Positions 25,888 through 38,658 of a DNA stretch of 64,000 bases are shown one piece after another. The stretch is from Onchocerca lupi (Eukaryota; Nematoda; Chromadorea; Rhabditida; Onchocercidae), in contig JAOVVO010000055.1 of the NCBI GenBank assembly GCA_028564675.1, positions 1 to 64,000 of the forward strand. Reading direction: 5' to 3'. Numbering within the stretch: position 1 is the first letter of the stretch; each line of letters starts with the position of its first letter. Below the pieces are notes generated by a model. That model made no database searches. It saw nothing but the letters and a program-made list of their open reading frames with translations, and had not been told where the DNA came from. The position numbers and the translations under genes were made by a program.

Positions 25888-26011
25888 GCATGCATGCACG
25901 CATTGCATGTGCACATATAGGGCCAACCAATTTGTGCATGTTTCTGTGCATGTGCGTGCATGCATGCTTGCATGCATATGTTCATGTATACGTGCGTTTG
26001 TGTGTATGTGT
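25888..26011. repeat. GCATGC/GTGTG alternating purine-pyrimidine tract
   Basis: Dense GCATGCATGC, TGTGCATG and GTGTGTATGTG steps form a tract of over 100 bases of mostly alternating purine and pyrimidine. The open frame across it is a low-complexity by-product. Confidence 0.8.
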
Positions 26012-28200
26012 TTCATAAAGTGATCATAATAGACATCCAATAGAGAGTTATGTTGTCAGATTGATTGATATGCGACTACTTAATGGCCTAATTTTGAAAA
26101 AGAGTGTGATAAAAAGATAAGCTGTGGTTGCACTTCAAAGCAAATATTATAAGCAAACTTTCAACTTTTCATCTTCATTCTTTATCAAAAAAAAGAAAAA
26201 AAAACTTGAAATATCATTGTTAACTGACATAGTGCTGTAGATTTTTTGTCACAAAAATGTAATGAAAAGTTTGAAATCGAAGCTCTTCTATGAATGATTA
26301 ATATATACTTGTCCTTGCTATTTATCAAAATTATCACTAAAGCCTTGTTTAATCATAAGCATGTTTAAAATTTGAAAGAAATCGACTTGAGATGTTTATC
26401 ATAATAAATTTTGTCAAAAGACTCATTTTTTCATTTTAGAAACTTTACAGATACATTTGTTTTCTGATCTATGCACTCTTCCAGTTGAGAAAAGTATAGT
26501 AATTTGATCCGACTAATGCTAATCTATCACCTTTATCATATCAAAGTTACGATAAAGAAGAATCAGTAGATTAATTCATGGTGAAATAAATTATCATAGC
26601 ATCATTCGCCATCTTTCTAAACCACCATTTTATGCACAGTAATTATTGTTCGTTTTGTTTAAATAATGATGATACTTTATGATTTGTCAGTTCTTCTACT
26701 GAATTAATGAAGCAATAGCTATAGTATCCATAATATGAAGTGATTTGATAAGCTGGCAAGCATAAATTTTCAAAAATTGATGAATTTTGACTGTGATCAA
26801 GGCATTATTTTCTTACTGTAAGAAATTTACTGAAATGAAAATATTTGCAGAGTCCTAGAAAATGTTTTATTATAGTTTATACAATACAAATAGACTGAAC
26901 GATTGGAATAGCGAAATGATAACAAGTATGTAAGTGAAGAATTGCTACAAATGTTAATTAATAAAATAAAACCAACCAATTAGTAGTATGAAATTTGACG
27001 AAAATTTCGGAAGCAACCATTAGCGGATAAGTTAGCTTGAAGAATAGCAATTTTTCTGTGACCAGGATGATGCTGCTAGCAGGCTGCAACGGCAATAACT
27101 GTAACTATGACAATCGTTCATGAACCAATTGAGATAGATTATCGTATCAAACATTTTATATGCCTTTAACACCATCGTTGGCTTTATGTTACTATCAAAA
27201 TATTTGGGCTATTACAATATTTATGTCTCTTTCCCTTTATCATTCCACTCCTTTCGCCGAATATTTCCCTTTTTCCCTACAATTTCCATGATTTATATTC
27301 GCCATAAAAAACATAAATATCGCTATCATAATTTTTATTTATCTTTGAATAATAATAAAGAAAATTTTCACATAAAGAAGACTGTACATGACTATGATTT
27401 GTTTAAAAATAAATCATCAATTAATTTACTATTCCAAGAATTCTATTGCTTATTGCAATTTTGTACAAAAAAATAAATGGTAAGTAGTTATTCAGCATCT
27501 GAACGGCATTTGCAATGCCTAAAAACAAGTTGATTTTTAAACGTCGACTAATTTTTCATGTCCCAAGAATAATAATTTTCTATACTGAATATTTCTTGGG
27601 ATTCTGGAAATTTACACTCTATGGATATCTGATTCGAAAAAGAAAATTTACTTCACAAATTATAAAGTTTTGATTGCACCTAGTTTATGAAATTGTTGGT
27701 ATAACAGAGAAGATGTCGAGTGATTTTACACATTTTTAATACTTTAAGAGAAAATTTTATATGTAATTTGATATATTTATTTATACTATTAGTAATACTT
27801 TGAAACATTCTGTACAATTTTAAAACATGAGCGACTTTGTTTTAAGCATAGTTTATAATGATAACTTTCTTTCTTGGAATGAATTACTGAAAAGGAACTG
27901 ATATGATAAGTGAAAAAGTGGCAACATGCTTAGCAGGTTGTATCAGAAGTCAATATGAAATTTTCATTACTTTTTTCTTTAATCGAGCAATAAAATTATT
28001 TTGAATTTATTACTAAAGATTCGGTTTTATTGCTTAACTTTACATTTCTGTACTTGCACTAATTTTAATTTCCATTTTAGCTTATTTGAACAACATCATA
28101 GAATTCAACAAGCAGATTAATTTTCGTAGAACTCCGATCAATATTTATCATCTTTATAAGATATACATCATGAAAATATGATGTTTTATATCACAATACA

Positions 28201-28242
28201 CAAAATTGGGCATTTATACGATCGTATCAATGCCCAATTTTG
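28201..28242. repeat. 42-bp near-perfect palindrome
   Basis: The left arm CAAAATTGGGCATT and right arm AATGCCCAATTTTG are exact complements. The centre is the 12-bp palindrome ATACGATCGTAT, separated from each arm by one base (T on the left, C on the right), which gives the only mismatch. Confidence 0.95.
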
Positions 28243-28463
28243 ATCGCATCAATTGTATCAATCGATGATGCATCGTGCCATTATTTTAATTTAGGTATCA
28301 GAAATGATATGACCTCATGTAGCAGTTCATAAAACGATAGTTCAAAGAAAATTTTTTGTCTGATCAATTGAAAATAGGTATCACTTTTTAGACAAATTTT
28401 TCAATCTTTTACAAAAAATCACCGTAATTCGTTCGATGTTGAAAACTAGATTTGTTGAAACGA

Positions 28464-28575
28464 TGTATGCATGCATCTATGCATACAAGTTGTGCATGCA
28501 TGTGCATAATGTATGTGCATGCACACACACACATATGTATATGTGTGTCTATATGTGCATGCCAATGTACACATA
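28464..28575. repeat. Second GCATGC/CACACA tract
   Basis: ATGCATGCATCTATGCATAC, TGTGCATGCATGTGCATAAT and CACACACACACATATG follow each other. Composition matches the tract at 25888-26011 but in roughly the opposite orientation. Confidence 0.8.
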
Positions 28576-29070
28576 AATTGTTATTAATCAAGAATTTGGA
28601 AAGCGTTTGACAAATACAAACGCACAATTGGTTTTTCAACACTGAAGCAATATTTCAATTCATATCAGTAATTTTTAGTATTTTTAAATATTTGACAATT
28701 AGTGCATTCTCTTTTTTTCACTTTCGAATTGAATCCAACTTGAACACAACTTTATGACTTGGAGATGATAATAAAGTACGGTAAAAGATATTCTCGAGAA
28801 AGTAAAAGCAAGCTGCAAGAGGTAAGAAGGATTAGTGACCCGAGTGACAATCATTAAAATATGTATCAGCTTAAGATAAATACTTTGGAATAATTTTTTT
28901 GGAATTTGGTTCGGTCTTAATAAAAACAAGACTTGAACGAGTGGCCTTGTCTTGCTGGCCCGTCAACCCCTTACAAAAGTTTGTGAAGTATCCTTTCAGT
29001 AGTTCATTTTTCGTCGAAAAAGTGATTGACAGGAAAGGATTTCCTCAAATATTAACTTTGCTTTATGGCA

Positions 29071-29097
29071 AATATATATATATATATATATATATAT
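29071..29097. repeat. (TA)n microsatellite
   Basis: An uninterrupted run of AT dinucleotides about 800 bases upstream of the php-3 start codon. Confidence 0.9.
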
Positions 29098-29439
29098 TTT
29101 ACATTTTTTTTTGGACACTGAAATTTTCTTTTCTTTTTGAAAATTTTCGAAATAAAAAAGATAGAGAAAAAAGGAAAGTTCATTTGATTGCTCTATCAGG
29201 AAATTATATAATTCAAGTTCCTCTGTTGTTGTATCGACATGATACGGTTTTCATTTGTATATTATTTCCTGATGAATCAACTGCTTTTTTCAAGTTGAAG
29301 GAAAAAAAAGAAAAGAAAAATAGGCATAATACAATAATCATTTCTTTCCGAATTCGTCTTCAGAAATTTGAGAGAAGAAACGAAATTTCTTCCTTATAAG
29401 GACGATAGAAATTTTGAAAGGTAAACTAATGTAAGTTGA

Positions 29440-29523
29440 TATGAGAATAACCTGAAACTAAATTTGGTATGAGAATAATTTGAAACTAAATTTGGTATGA
29501 GAATAATTTGAAACTAAATATAG
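29440..29523. repeat. Three 28-bp tandem units upstream of the Hox gene
   Basis: TATGAGAATAATTTGAAACT followed by AAATTTGG occurs three times at a period of exactly 28 bases (29440, 29468, 29496), with two changes in the first unit and a changed end in the third. The array lies 370 bases before the predicted start codon, in the likely promoter or 5' UTR region. Confidence 0.9.
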
Positions 29524-29893
29524 GATATGACAACAATTTCACATTTGCAGTAGTATTATCATGAAATTAGCAATGGTTTCCGCTCATCTTTTTATTGAAA
29601 AATGGATTGAATTTTCTGGAAATCGAATAAATTTTAATTTTTAGAGATGAAATGCTCAAAAATTACTCGCTTAATCAGTCAGAAAACTTATTAATTTCGT
29701 CTTGTTGAACTTTCTCAGCACGTTATACTTTTTTTTGTCATAGTTTAGTAGTTTTAGTTTTTTTTAGTTTTGGTTATGCCTATTTTGATTGGTGGAATAT
29801 GAACTTCTATAATATTTATTCTTTTCTTTCAACTTTAAATTCCAGGAATAAACCTCTCTGTGTGCAGTATAACTTTTTAAATTATCAAATGAT

Positions 29894-32800
29894 ATGATTT
29901 CTGTGATGAACGGTATCAACAATCCGGCATCGTTCGGCTTCTCTGGAAGTTTTATGGATAAACCGTTCTACCAGAAATTTGCCGCTAACGTTACAGCGCC
30001 AGCTTCTGTAGCTGCAATTGCAACCACAGCTGCTGTTACAGCTGCATCATCTTCAAGTATTTCAGTATCAAGTGCGACAAACGAAAACGACAGGACCAGA
30101 ACTTCTCCTGCTTTTGCAACAAGGTATCGCATACAGTATTTTTCAAATTTTGTGTAAAACTTCTTTCCAAAAAAGGAATCAGAAAGTATTAATGAGCCGT
30201 TTGGCTGTTCATATTCTTATCTTTAATCATTTTCATACTATCAGCATTTTCAGCTCGTCGTCCGCTTCATCTTCGCAAGTGATGAATGTGATGAGCAGTT
30301 TGCCCGGTACGCATCATGTCCATGCCGGACATTCACAACATTATCCGTACGGTTATGACTGGACATCTTCGCATCAGGCTGCAGCTGCCGCTCAAGCTGC
30401 ACATCTCTCTGCGCAGCAAGCTGTCGTGCAACAGGCTGCTGCTGTTGCCGCTAACGTTGCGTCCGTTTCTTCAGCTTCCGGTAACAATAAATTCAACTTT
30501 TTTGAATTCTGAGAGATGAAATTTTAATCTGATTAAAAATTCAAACTAGAAAATATTTTTTACAGTGTTTATTTCAGCATCATCCTGTGTGCCATCATTA
30601 GGTTCTTCAGGAATACCATCACCAAATGCTGTCGCCAAAGCTGCTTTTCTTTCACCATCTACTGCAACTGGCAAGTTTACATATTTCAACTTTACACAAA
30701 GTTTCAAATATTTATTTTTTTTTAATTTGAAGTCATTAAATATAACTTCACTTGCATCTTGCAAAAAAAAATTGATTTATCACCAATCATTTCAATTTAT
30801 AACTTAGGAAAATAACATGATTGTTTTTTTATTGATATGCTTCGGTCATTAATTTACTATTAATATTGTATTAATGTTGCTAGCAATCAATGAAACATTT
30901 TTATGAAGAAAAATTTTGTTCCAAACTTTTCATTCAGGTTTCGATATGATGAATCCGATGTGTCAGGCAGATTTTTACGGGTCTAATTTTCATGCAGCTC
31001 ATGCAGCAGCTGTAGCTACTGGACACACATGGCCATACGGTTATCCACAACAGTACCACTTTGGTACACACCCATATCCAGGAAGTATGGTAACCGATAT
31101 GACTGGTTTAGCAGGTTTGCTTTTTTTAATCATTAATTAATATTTTGACTAATATTACTACTGATTATTATTAATATTTTAATTATAACTAATATTTCAC
31201 TAAACAGTTCAATATTTAGTGAGCTACGGTACTCACAATTAAACCTATGATTGTTTAAATTGTTAGAAAACTACTTTGAACTTCATAATCTGAATTCGTA
31301 ATAGAATATGTCACCATCACTTTTTTAGATCATAATATTTAAATGTTGGTATTCTAAAATTTTATTTTCATTTGTTGCAAAATTTTTCGTTTTCGCGAAA
31401 ATCTCTAGATAGAAAATTTGCAGTAATATGAATTATGAAATGAAGATATATCATGTCGTCGAATTTCGTCCCTCAAAAAAATTGGCGGATCAATTCTTGT
31501 ATCAGTTATGATTCCAAGTGAATAAGTCTGATTATATTAATCTTATTTTAATTTGGTTTCGGATGGAACCATTCGAAACATGTCCGCAATAAAGCTACAA
31601 CAAATAATGAGTCTCCAGCAGTCTGATTAATTATTAAATTAATTAATTCGTGCTTACTTTCACCATCGCATAATTTTTCATCATTTTATTGCATAATTTT
31701 AAGTACTCCTACGTAAGATTGCTTTATAAACTTTTTTATTGTCAGATATATCTTCATATCTGTTTTTCTTTCATGTATAGGTAGATTATTTGAGCAGAAT
31801 GATAGAAGAACATATCAGACAATTATCAATATCCTTTTGAATATTAATATTTAGAAATTGGCGAGAGATAAAGGGGATAGAAAGAAAAGAGAAAGAGGAA
31901 GAGAAATTTCGATTTAAGTATAACGAACAATAAAGAGATTCTATCGGAGAGGAGAGGGTTTTAATTCGGAGAATTTCTCGTTGCATCAAGATTTAGTCGT
32001 CGAAATTCGAAAAATGCTACAGAAAGAGAGGAGTGAAGAAAGAATACGGAAATTTTAAAGATCCAATGAAATTCATATAAAACATCCGTAAATGCTCGAT
32101 GGAGTGGAAGAGAGAGAAGAAAATGAAAAATCGAGTAGTGAAGAGTGCCGAGCGATTGACTGTCACGCATGAAATGGCTACCGTTCCTGTTAGTACTGGT
32201 TATAAGTTTAGCAAAATTGTATAGTTGCACAATTTGCCAAAGATAGATTGCTTTGTAGAGAAAGGAGAAGGTTAAATGAAGGCGGGGGACCGGGAATTTG
32301 ACAATTTGACAAATTGCAAACAAAACCAATAAATAAAAATTATTTCTTGAAATCGATAACGATATCAATATCACTATTAACTACTATTACTAACAGTCTT
32401 CTTCAATAAACATCCGCACTATCATTAATGCTACGAATGATGACATAATTGTACTGTTTTACCGCAATTTCCATCAATATTTGGGACTCCACCGGGCAAT
32501 GAATGGAAACTTTTACTGTTCCATTGCTAAATATAGTCATTCTATACTTTTCATAAAAGTAAGTACAGAAATGAAGGCTATGGAATGATTCATCATAGAG
32601 CGCAAAGTTTATACGTGCGTGTATTAATGGCCAGGTTGAAAAAATTCCTATCAACTTTTAAGCTTAGGATAATAATAAATATAGTTATTGCATATTTTTC
32701 ATAGAAGATTACGATATTTTACTACTTAAATATTATTAAACTACGAATTTTCGAATTCAAAAACTTTCACACTATTATTAAACATTTCACTTATTATTAG

Positions 32801-35800
32801 ATCAGATCAGTAATCCAAAATAAGGCAATTGATGGTTGTTAATAAGGAAAAGTGGAAATTCGATAGTGCGATGATATGAAATGATTGGATAAGTGCGATT
32901 TTGTATTTTTCGTGAATTTCATGAAAAAATAAGCTTTTTTTCCAAGAATTAACTGAACCGTATTCAGAAGAACGCCAACCGTAGGAAAGTTTTGCAGTCC
33001 GAGGAAAATGCAAGAGCAGCAAGTTATCAGACGAATCCAGATGTCCAATGCAAATAGAAATAAGATGCACGTAATATGAGCGGTACTGCTTTGATGTAGT
33101 TCTCAGAACATGGTCACTAAGATTTTATTGTCCTCATTACCTTCTGTGCAAAATTAAACTTCTTCAAGTTCTATTTTCCTTTCCTTCTCTTTTTATAATG
33201 TTTACATGGGCATCGGATTAAATTATGAGAAAATTAAATGTCGCAAAAGTAAGAACAAGGGAAAAAGTTAATATAAGCTATTTAGTTAAAATTTTCGATT
33301 CCAGTATTTTTACTAAATTAATTTGGAGATGATAGATCTAAACAAATAAACTTGAAATTGCATATTTTTATGAATTTAACAAATATTTCAAATGAATGGC
33401 AAATTTAAATATATTGAGATATCAAGAATTTCTAGCCTTATCAATTTAAAGTATTTCAAAGATAATGTTTTTCTTAAATTTTGCTATTTCTATGATAATT
33501 TTACTGAAACGAACAAATTATCAGTTAACTTGAGAGGGGAAGCTCGGGAAGGAATAGTATAGAATTTTAGGATCAAAATATTACTGCCATTCAATTTTAA
33601 GCATTGGCATAATGTTGAGTGCAGGTGTTACCAAAATTGTGAGGTGTGAGAGTAATCTATAAAAAATGTCTTGATACCACACCTTAATCTTATTTTATGA
33701 CATCTTCGGATAAACAATTTCATATTTCTATTGTATTCATTACTATTAATATCACTGGTATCATCTGCTTCAAGCACGCTCGCTACGTAAATGCCCAAAT
33801 TATTTGCCGAGAATCAGACTATCGGATGATTATTCGGAAATATAGTAATTTTATCGTACGACAGGGAATACGAAAAAAGTCTTGAAATATTGAAATTTTT
33901 AAATGATTTCTTTTTTACAATATTTGCATGGCCATTTTTTCATCAATACCAAAAGAAACCCTGCAGTTTATCGATTTTTATTGCTTCTATAGATTAATGG
34001 AATCTCCAGCTTTATAGTTTCGTTATTAAATTAAAAGGGAAACTTGATGGATTCGTTATCCTGAAATAAATAGCTCTATCCTTCACCTTCATTCTATCTT
34101 TTTTCTTTATATTATTTTTTCTATGAAGAAATTAGAAGACAATCGACAGGCCGAACCTTTGAAAACGGTCAAAGCGAAAAACACAAATTTTAAATTCAAA
34201 ACAATCTTGGGAATTTTTCGCTTTAGGAGAAATAACATGGCTTGTGCTGTAATTTTTCATTAGAATTCTTTCAGCACATTTTTTACAGTATTTCAATACT
34301 TTACTTCAACATTGAGAAATACAAATCTTACGAAAATGATTGATTATTTTCTCTTTTTAATTTCTTTTCCTCGTCATTACTATCTTGTTAGCAAAATTTC
34401 ATATATCTATGCCAGATTAGATCTTTTCTAAATTGTTTTCAGATGCACATTTCTGAAGATGACTTGTAATCTTTCTTTTCTGGAGCTGGTAAAATAAACA
34501 TAAAAATGCCGCCATCATTATTTAGCCTCGAATCCGACAACAAAACATTTTTTATGGCCATAAAAATTGGCCTTTTTTCCATCTCCAGAAACAGAAACGA
34601 TAATGCGGCATAGGCTTTTGATGATATCTAATCGTGTCCTGGGAAAAGGTATCTTACAGGTTCATAAATTTAAATATAGCTGATAAAATTGGGGGAAAAT
34701 TTTGACGAATTTTCTGCAGAATACGGGTAAATTAATTGAAATGATGTTTTTGTTGAAAAGAAATGGAAATGCTGGTGCTTTCAAATCAATGTGTTAATCA
34801 AATATTCGTCAAAATTTTAACGCATAATAGAATAGAGTGAAAATAACGAAACTGCTATTTTAAGTGATTAAAATGAATTTCCAAGTTTATCAAAATTTTT
34901 ATTGATTACTTTTTGTGGCAGTTTTAATTCCACTGATGACTTTTTCAAGAAATTTCGCAGATGATAGGAATAGTTTTGCTTTGACTTCCTAACCTCTCTT
35001 CTTTTGCCATTTCTTAACATGATAGTGATATCAGAGTTCTTCAAAGCAATTAGATCATATGAATGAACGAAAATATGAGTTGCTTGCTTTTTCATGCTTG
35101 CATAGACGGAGCTTCAAGAGAGAACTATCAGTAGAATGCATTCAGTTATCTATCACTGATCTACTCCTTCAGATAGCAATCATTCAGAAAGAGATATTCA
35201 CTTTGGAGATAATTCCAATTATAATTTTGCATTCATAGATCATTTCTGCATTTGGAAAGTGTGCCGCCTGTCATTTCTGTGTACAGTAGTTAAAAAGTAA
35301 ATGGAAGGATATGGATTGTTGCTTTTTGGTTTGCACAAATGAAGGAACGAAGGTCCAATCCATCATCTGTCTGAGATACTGATGTCTGATAAGACTTCTT
35401 TGCGTAACACCGACACCATGCTCTGATTACTGAAACAAGTTTATTACTCCAGCTGTAGTGAATATTATCACTCAACTGTAATAAATATCATTGATTTTCT
35501 CATCGTTAAATGTCTCATTTCATTTGGAAAGTTTCAAAAATTTTCATCAAGCTCTTGTTGGCAAATGAGAAAATACTAATCTCATATTGACTAAGATTTT
35601 TTCGTATTTTTAGATTCAAAAGCAAATCGATAGATTTATTCCTAAGCAATGGATTTTTTCTGGAAAATATATTCTGAAACTAACGAGATTTTAGTGAATT
35701 TTTTTCCATGAAACTTGCATAAATTGATGATGATGCATTCGATAAATTTTTTACCAATTATTTTTCATCAAAATTTAAAAATTTCTATCGCTTTCAATCA

Positions 35801-38658
35801 AATTATCAAGCAACATCCCTCTTATCATTCACTTTGTCGTTTTTTTTATTACCAATCGTTGTAGATGTACTCATTTGATAAATATCTTTTTTTCTTCTTT
35901 CTTCGGCTCGACCATCCGAGGTTCTTTCGGACCATACAAAAGGCATATCAGATTTTTCATCTATTCGCAAATAATCAGATTTCTGCAATGATCAGCCAAA
36001 ATTACTGTAACACTATCGGTATTTCTTCTTTCTTTCATTTTCGAAGCCTTCTTGAGCTCCATATTTCCCTCTTCTGAACAAATGTTTGCTCCTCTCTATG
36101 CTTGAAAATTGGAATACTGTAGTTTCCCTCAATATTATCCAAATGATTGTTTGCTTAAGGAAATCGGTTTATTTACATGACAAACAATGGGATTACTTTC
36201 ATTTCTCTTCTCATAACAAAAAAGATACGTGAATTACTGGGGTACCAAAAAAGTTGAAATGAAAATCTTTAGAAACTGGAATTTTTATAATTCGATTCTT
36301 TCAACTAAACAATAAATGACGAATTTTTTCGGTTAGAGACATCGAATTACTTTTCGGGTGAAGAACTGATTTATTTAGTTAACTGCACGGAAAACAATAA
36401 AATTCACAAATCGATTTATTCATGTGACAAAATTTATTCATTCCTACTTTGAAAAGAAGTTGACAGTAATTTTGACTGGATCATTGTAATTTCAAATAGC
36501 TAAAAGAAAAGGCAATGGAAATTAAAAGATAGAAATTAAATAGAATTAAGAAATTTTTTGATCATTCGTTGTCATTACTCATTCGATCTCTAAAAGCCTA
36601 TCTATATGGAATTTATAATATTATCGCCTTCTTTTGCTGAAGTTATTACGTATGTTTCTAAATTATCGCGATTAGCTCAAACCGATCAAATTTTTTGACG
36701 AAGAAAGAGTGAATCATGTTGAATGATGATGAATCTCTCCTTCGAGGTATGCATGAAGCAATGAAAAATTTGCATATTTATAGAATTTTAACCCTGATAA
36801 ATTCAACGCTTTCGATTGAATTATGGTAAGTTTTAGGTGGCTAAGAGAGAATTTAAGTGTTCAAATTGTCATGTAAGGAATACGGTAGCTTGCGATATAT
36901 TCATGTTCCAACATGAAGAGTATGAATTCATATGAATTTCATGCTGTCATTTTCATTTACTCCATTTCATTTCTCCAAGAGCCCAGCAATGACATCCATC
37001 TGTTGCTTCAGCTTTTTACGATTGCTTACAGAATTATCCACCATTTCCACTTATACAGATTACTTTTGTTGAATGATACTGCTGGCTAATGAAATTTGAA
37101 TTGGCAAGAGAGGGAAAGATGATGGACGACGGGAATAAATTGCTTTGAAAATAAAATAAGAGGAAATAGATTCGGACAGAATATTTGAAAAATTGGAAGT
37201 ACTTTAAGAAAAAAAAAAATGTTTAGTTAGAATCATTTGGAGCTATTTTTTAAATGATTGCTCAGAAAAGCTCTTCACCCTGTAAACTATAATCAAAATA
37301 AGCCTTTTAGGGACCATGAAAAGTTGAAATTAAACGAGTTATATCTTAAGGCTTTCACGTCATAAATCTTCAAACTAATCATTGATAACATTTTCACCAC
37401 TTTCTCCATTCATCCCCCTTTATCAATTTACCTCATAAATTGCTTTAATCTTATCGTTTGCTTTCCTTGATTATGTGGAGAATATGGCTTCGCTGTATTG
37501 AAGTTTCAGCAGAGGTTATATTGCAGGTGATAAAATCGAAGGTAACAGTAATTAGAGTTCGGTTAATGAGTGGGTTTCTGACATTAACTTGTGCTGTAAA
37601 CCCAATAATTATAATGGAATGAATACGATCACTGCATAAAATGCATTTTTCAGCATTACTTTTGTTTCATATACCATCGAATTTTACAATACAAAATTTT
37701 GAATTTAAGTTTGATTCAATTAAAAAAAATATTTAAGGCTTTTATTTTTCAAGAAACCTAAATTCTATTGCATTGTTTGCACTCCGTTTCCATCGTTTGC
37801 ATTTTTACTATCACAGTTTTTTGGATTTTGCAATTTTGGATGTCCAACAAGGCAAATTTTGAAATAAAATAATTTTTAGCATTTAACATTGGAATACTAT
37901 TACTGATCCATTTTTGCTTTTCGAAAACTAAAAGATTTGATTCAGACTTGGAATAAAAAGAAGATTTTCAGTGAGATTGGAGCAGTTGTTGATGTCAATG
38001 GTTTTTTTTTTTTTTTTTTTAATGAAAAAGCTAAGTAATTTTTTTCACACCTATAAAATATGCTTTATAGATGCAACACTAGATTGGACTGGAAACATAT
38101 CATCAAGGAAAAAACGAAAACCATACACCAAATATCAAACCTTGGAGCTCGAGAAGGAATTCCTTTACAGTACTTATGTTAGCAAACAGAAGCGATACGA
38201 ACTGGCGAAAAATTTGTACCTATCCGAGAGGCAAGTCAAAATTTGGTTTCAGGTGAATTTTCGCTTCTTTTTCATTTTCCATCATGCAAATAAGGAGATT
38301 TTGAAATACTTATATTTATTACAGAAGTTTGGAAGTCATCAGGATTATTTTTGTTGTTATAGATCGTGATGCATGGATCTTATAGCATCATTAAAACTGT
38401 TTTCATTATTTGAATGAATTTTCGAAATCATATCAGACTATTTTAGGATGAATTTCAAAACGATATTGTATAAAAATACTGATTAGTTTTTGAAATCATT
38501 GATTTCATTTCATTTAATTTCTATGAATTTTTATTTGACCTCAATTATTTTCGAATTTTTAGAATCGGCGAATGAAAGACAAGAAGCAAAAGCAAAGATC
38601 ATCAGTGGATCAATCCTGTAGTTCGCAGTTGATGATGTCCAGTCTGAAAGGTGAATAA
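29894..38658 (+). CDS. php-3: Posterior (Abd-B class) Hox transcription factor, PHP-3-like
   Basis: Six exons: 29894-30123, 30254-30480, 30578-30670, 30938-31114, 38071-38252 and 38563-38658 (TAA), giving 334 residues. The homeodomain is about residues 254-313, beginning RKKRKPYTKYQTLELEKEF and ending at WFQ|NRRMKDKKQKQR. It has the WTG motif just upstream (DWTGN) and lacks an YPWM hexapeptide, as expected for Abd-B proteins. EGL-5-type and NOB-1-type homeodomains, as I recall them, fit less well. Residues 1-150 are Ala-, Ser- and Gln-rich, and residues 183-242 are rich in His, Tyr and Gly. The protein should act in the nucleus to pattern the posterior body. The start follows a TTCCAG acceptor at 29845, a possible trans-splice site. 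Intron 3 has a GC donor and intron 4 is 6956 bases. The exon 2 acceptor could also be 30245. AATAAA lies at 39089-39094. Confidence 0.85.
31115..38070. other. 6956-bp intron before the homeobox
   Basis: Donor GTTTGC at 31115 and acceptor TTTATAG at 38070 join in phase 1 (G|AT). No alternative exon is evident. The minus-strand frame at 31961-32374 has no recognisable features. An 18-bp palindrome with two ATAAA/TTTATGG sites is inside. Large introns in this position of Hox genes often carry enhancers; whether this one does is inference. Confidence 0.75.
34549..34566. promoter_or_regulatory. Palindromic posterior-Hox-type binding site (candidate)
   Basis: TTTTTATGGCCATAAAAA is an exact 18-bp palindrome containing two inverted TTTATGG cores, the sequence class preferred by Abd-B-type homeodomains. 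It lies within the intron of the posterior Hox gene itself, so autoregulation is conceivable. In AT-rich DNA such cores arise often; the exact dyad is the notable part. Confidence 0.3.

Larger units (their letters stand above)
22531..29893. other. Hox upstream intergenic region
   Basis: No coding exon was supported. It contains a 27-bp tandem duplication (24084-24139), two GCATGC/CA-rich tracts (25888-26011 and 28464-28575), a 42-bp near-perfect palindrome (28201-28242), a (TA)n run (29071-29097) and three 28-bp tandem units (29440-29523). The 166-codon open frame at 28899-29399 passes through the (TA)n run and is treated as chance. Position suggests that regulatory DNA for the Hox gene lies here; that is inference. 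Confidence 0.5.

Noticed and set aside
28899..29399. 166-codon open frame, the longest uninterrupted one in the window
   Set aside because: It starts at TTG, crosses a (TA)n microsatellite read as Tyr-Ile repeats, has no domain and no splice partners. The repeat removes stops from the frame by chance.
31961..32374. 137-codon minus-strand frame in the large Hox intron
   Set aside because: Hydrophobic, Phe- and Leu-rich composition typical of reverse reading of AT-rich purine tracts; no motif recognised.
37277..37300. CACCCTGTA, similar to the miR-10 family seed, near the posterior Hox gene
   Set aside because: The following bases do not match the mature miR-10 or miR-57 sequences and no complementary arm is found nearby to form a hairpin.
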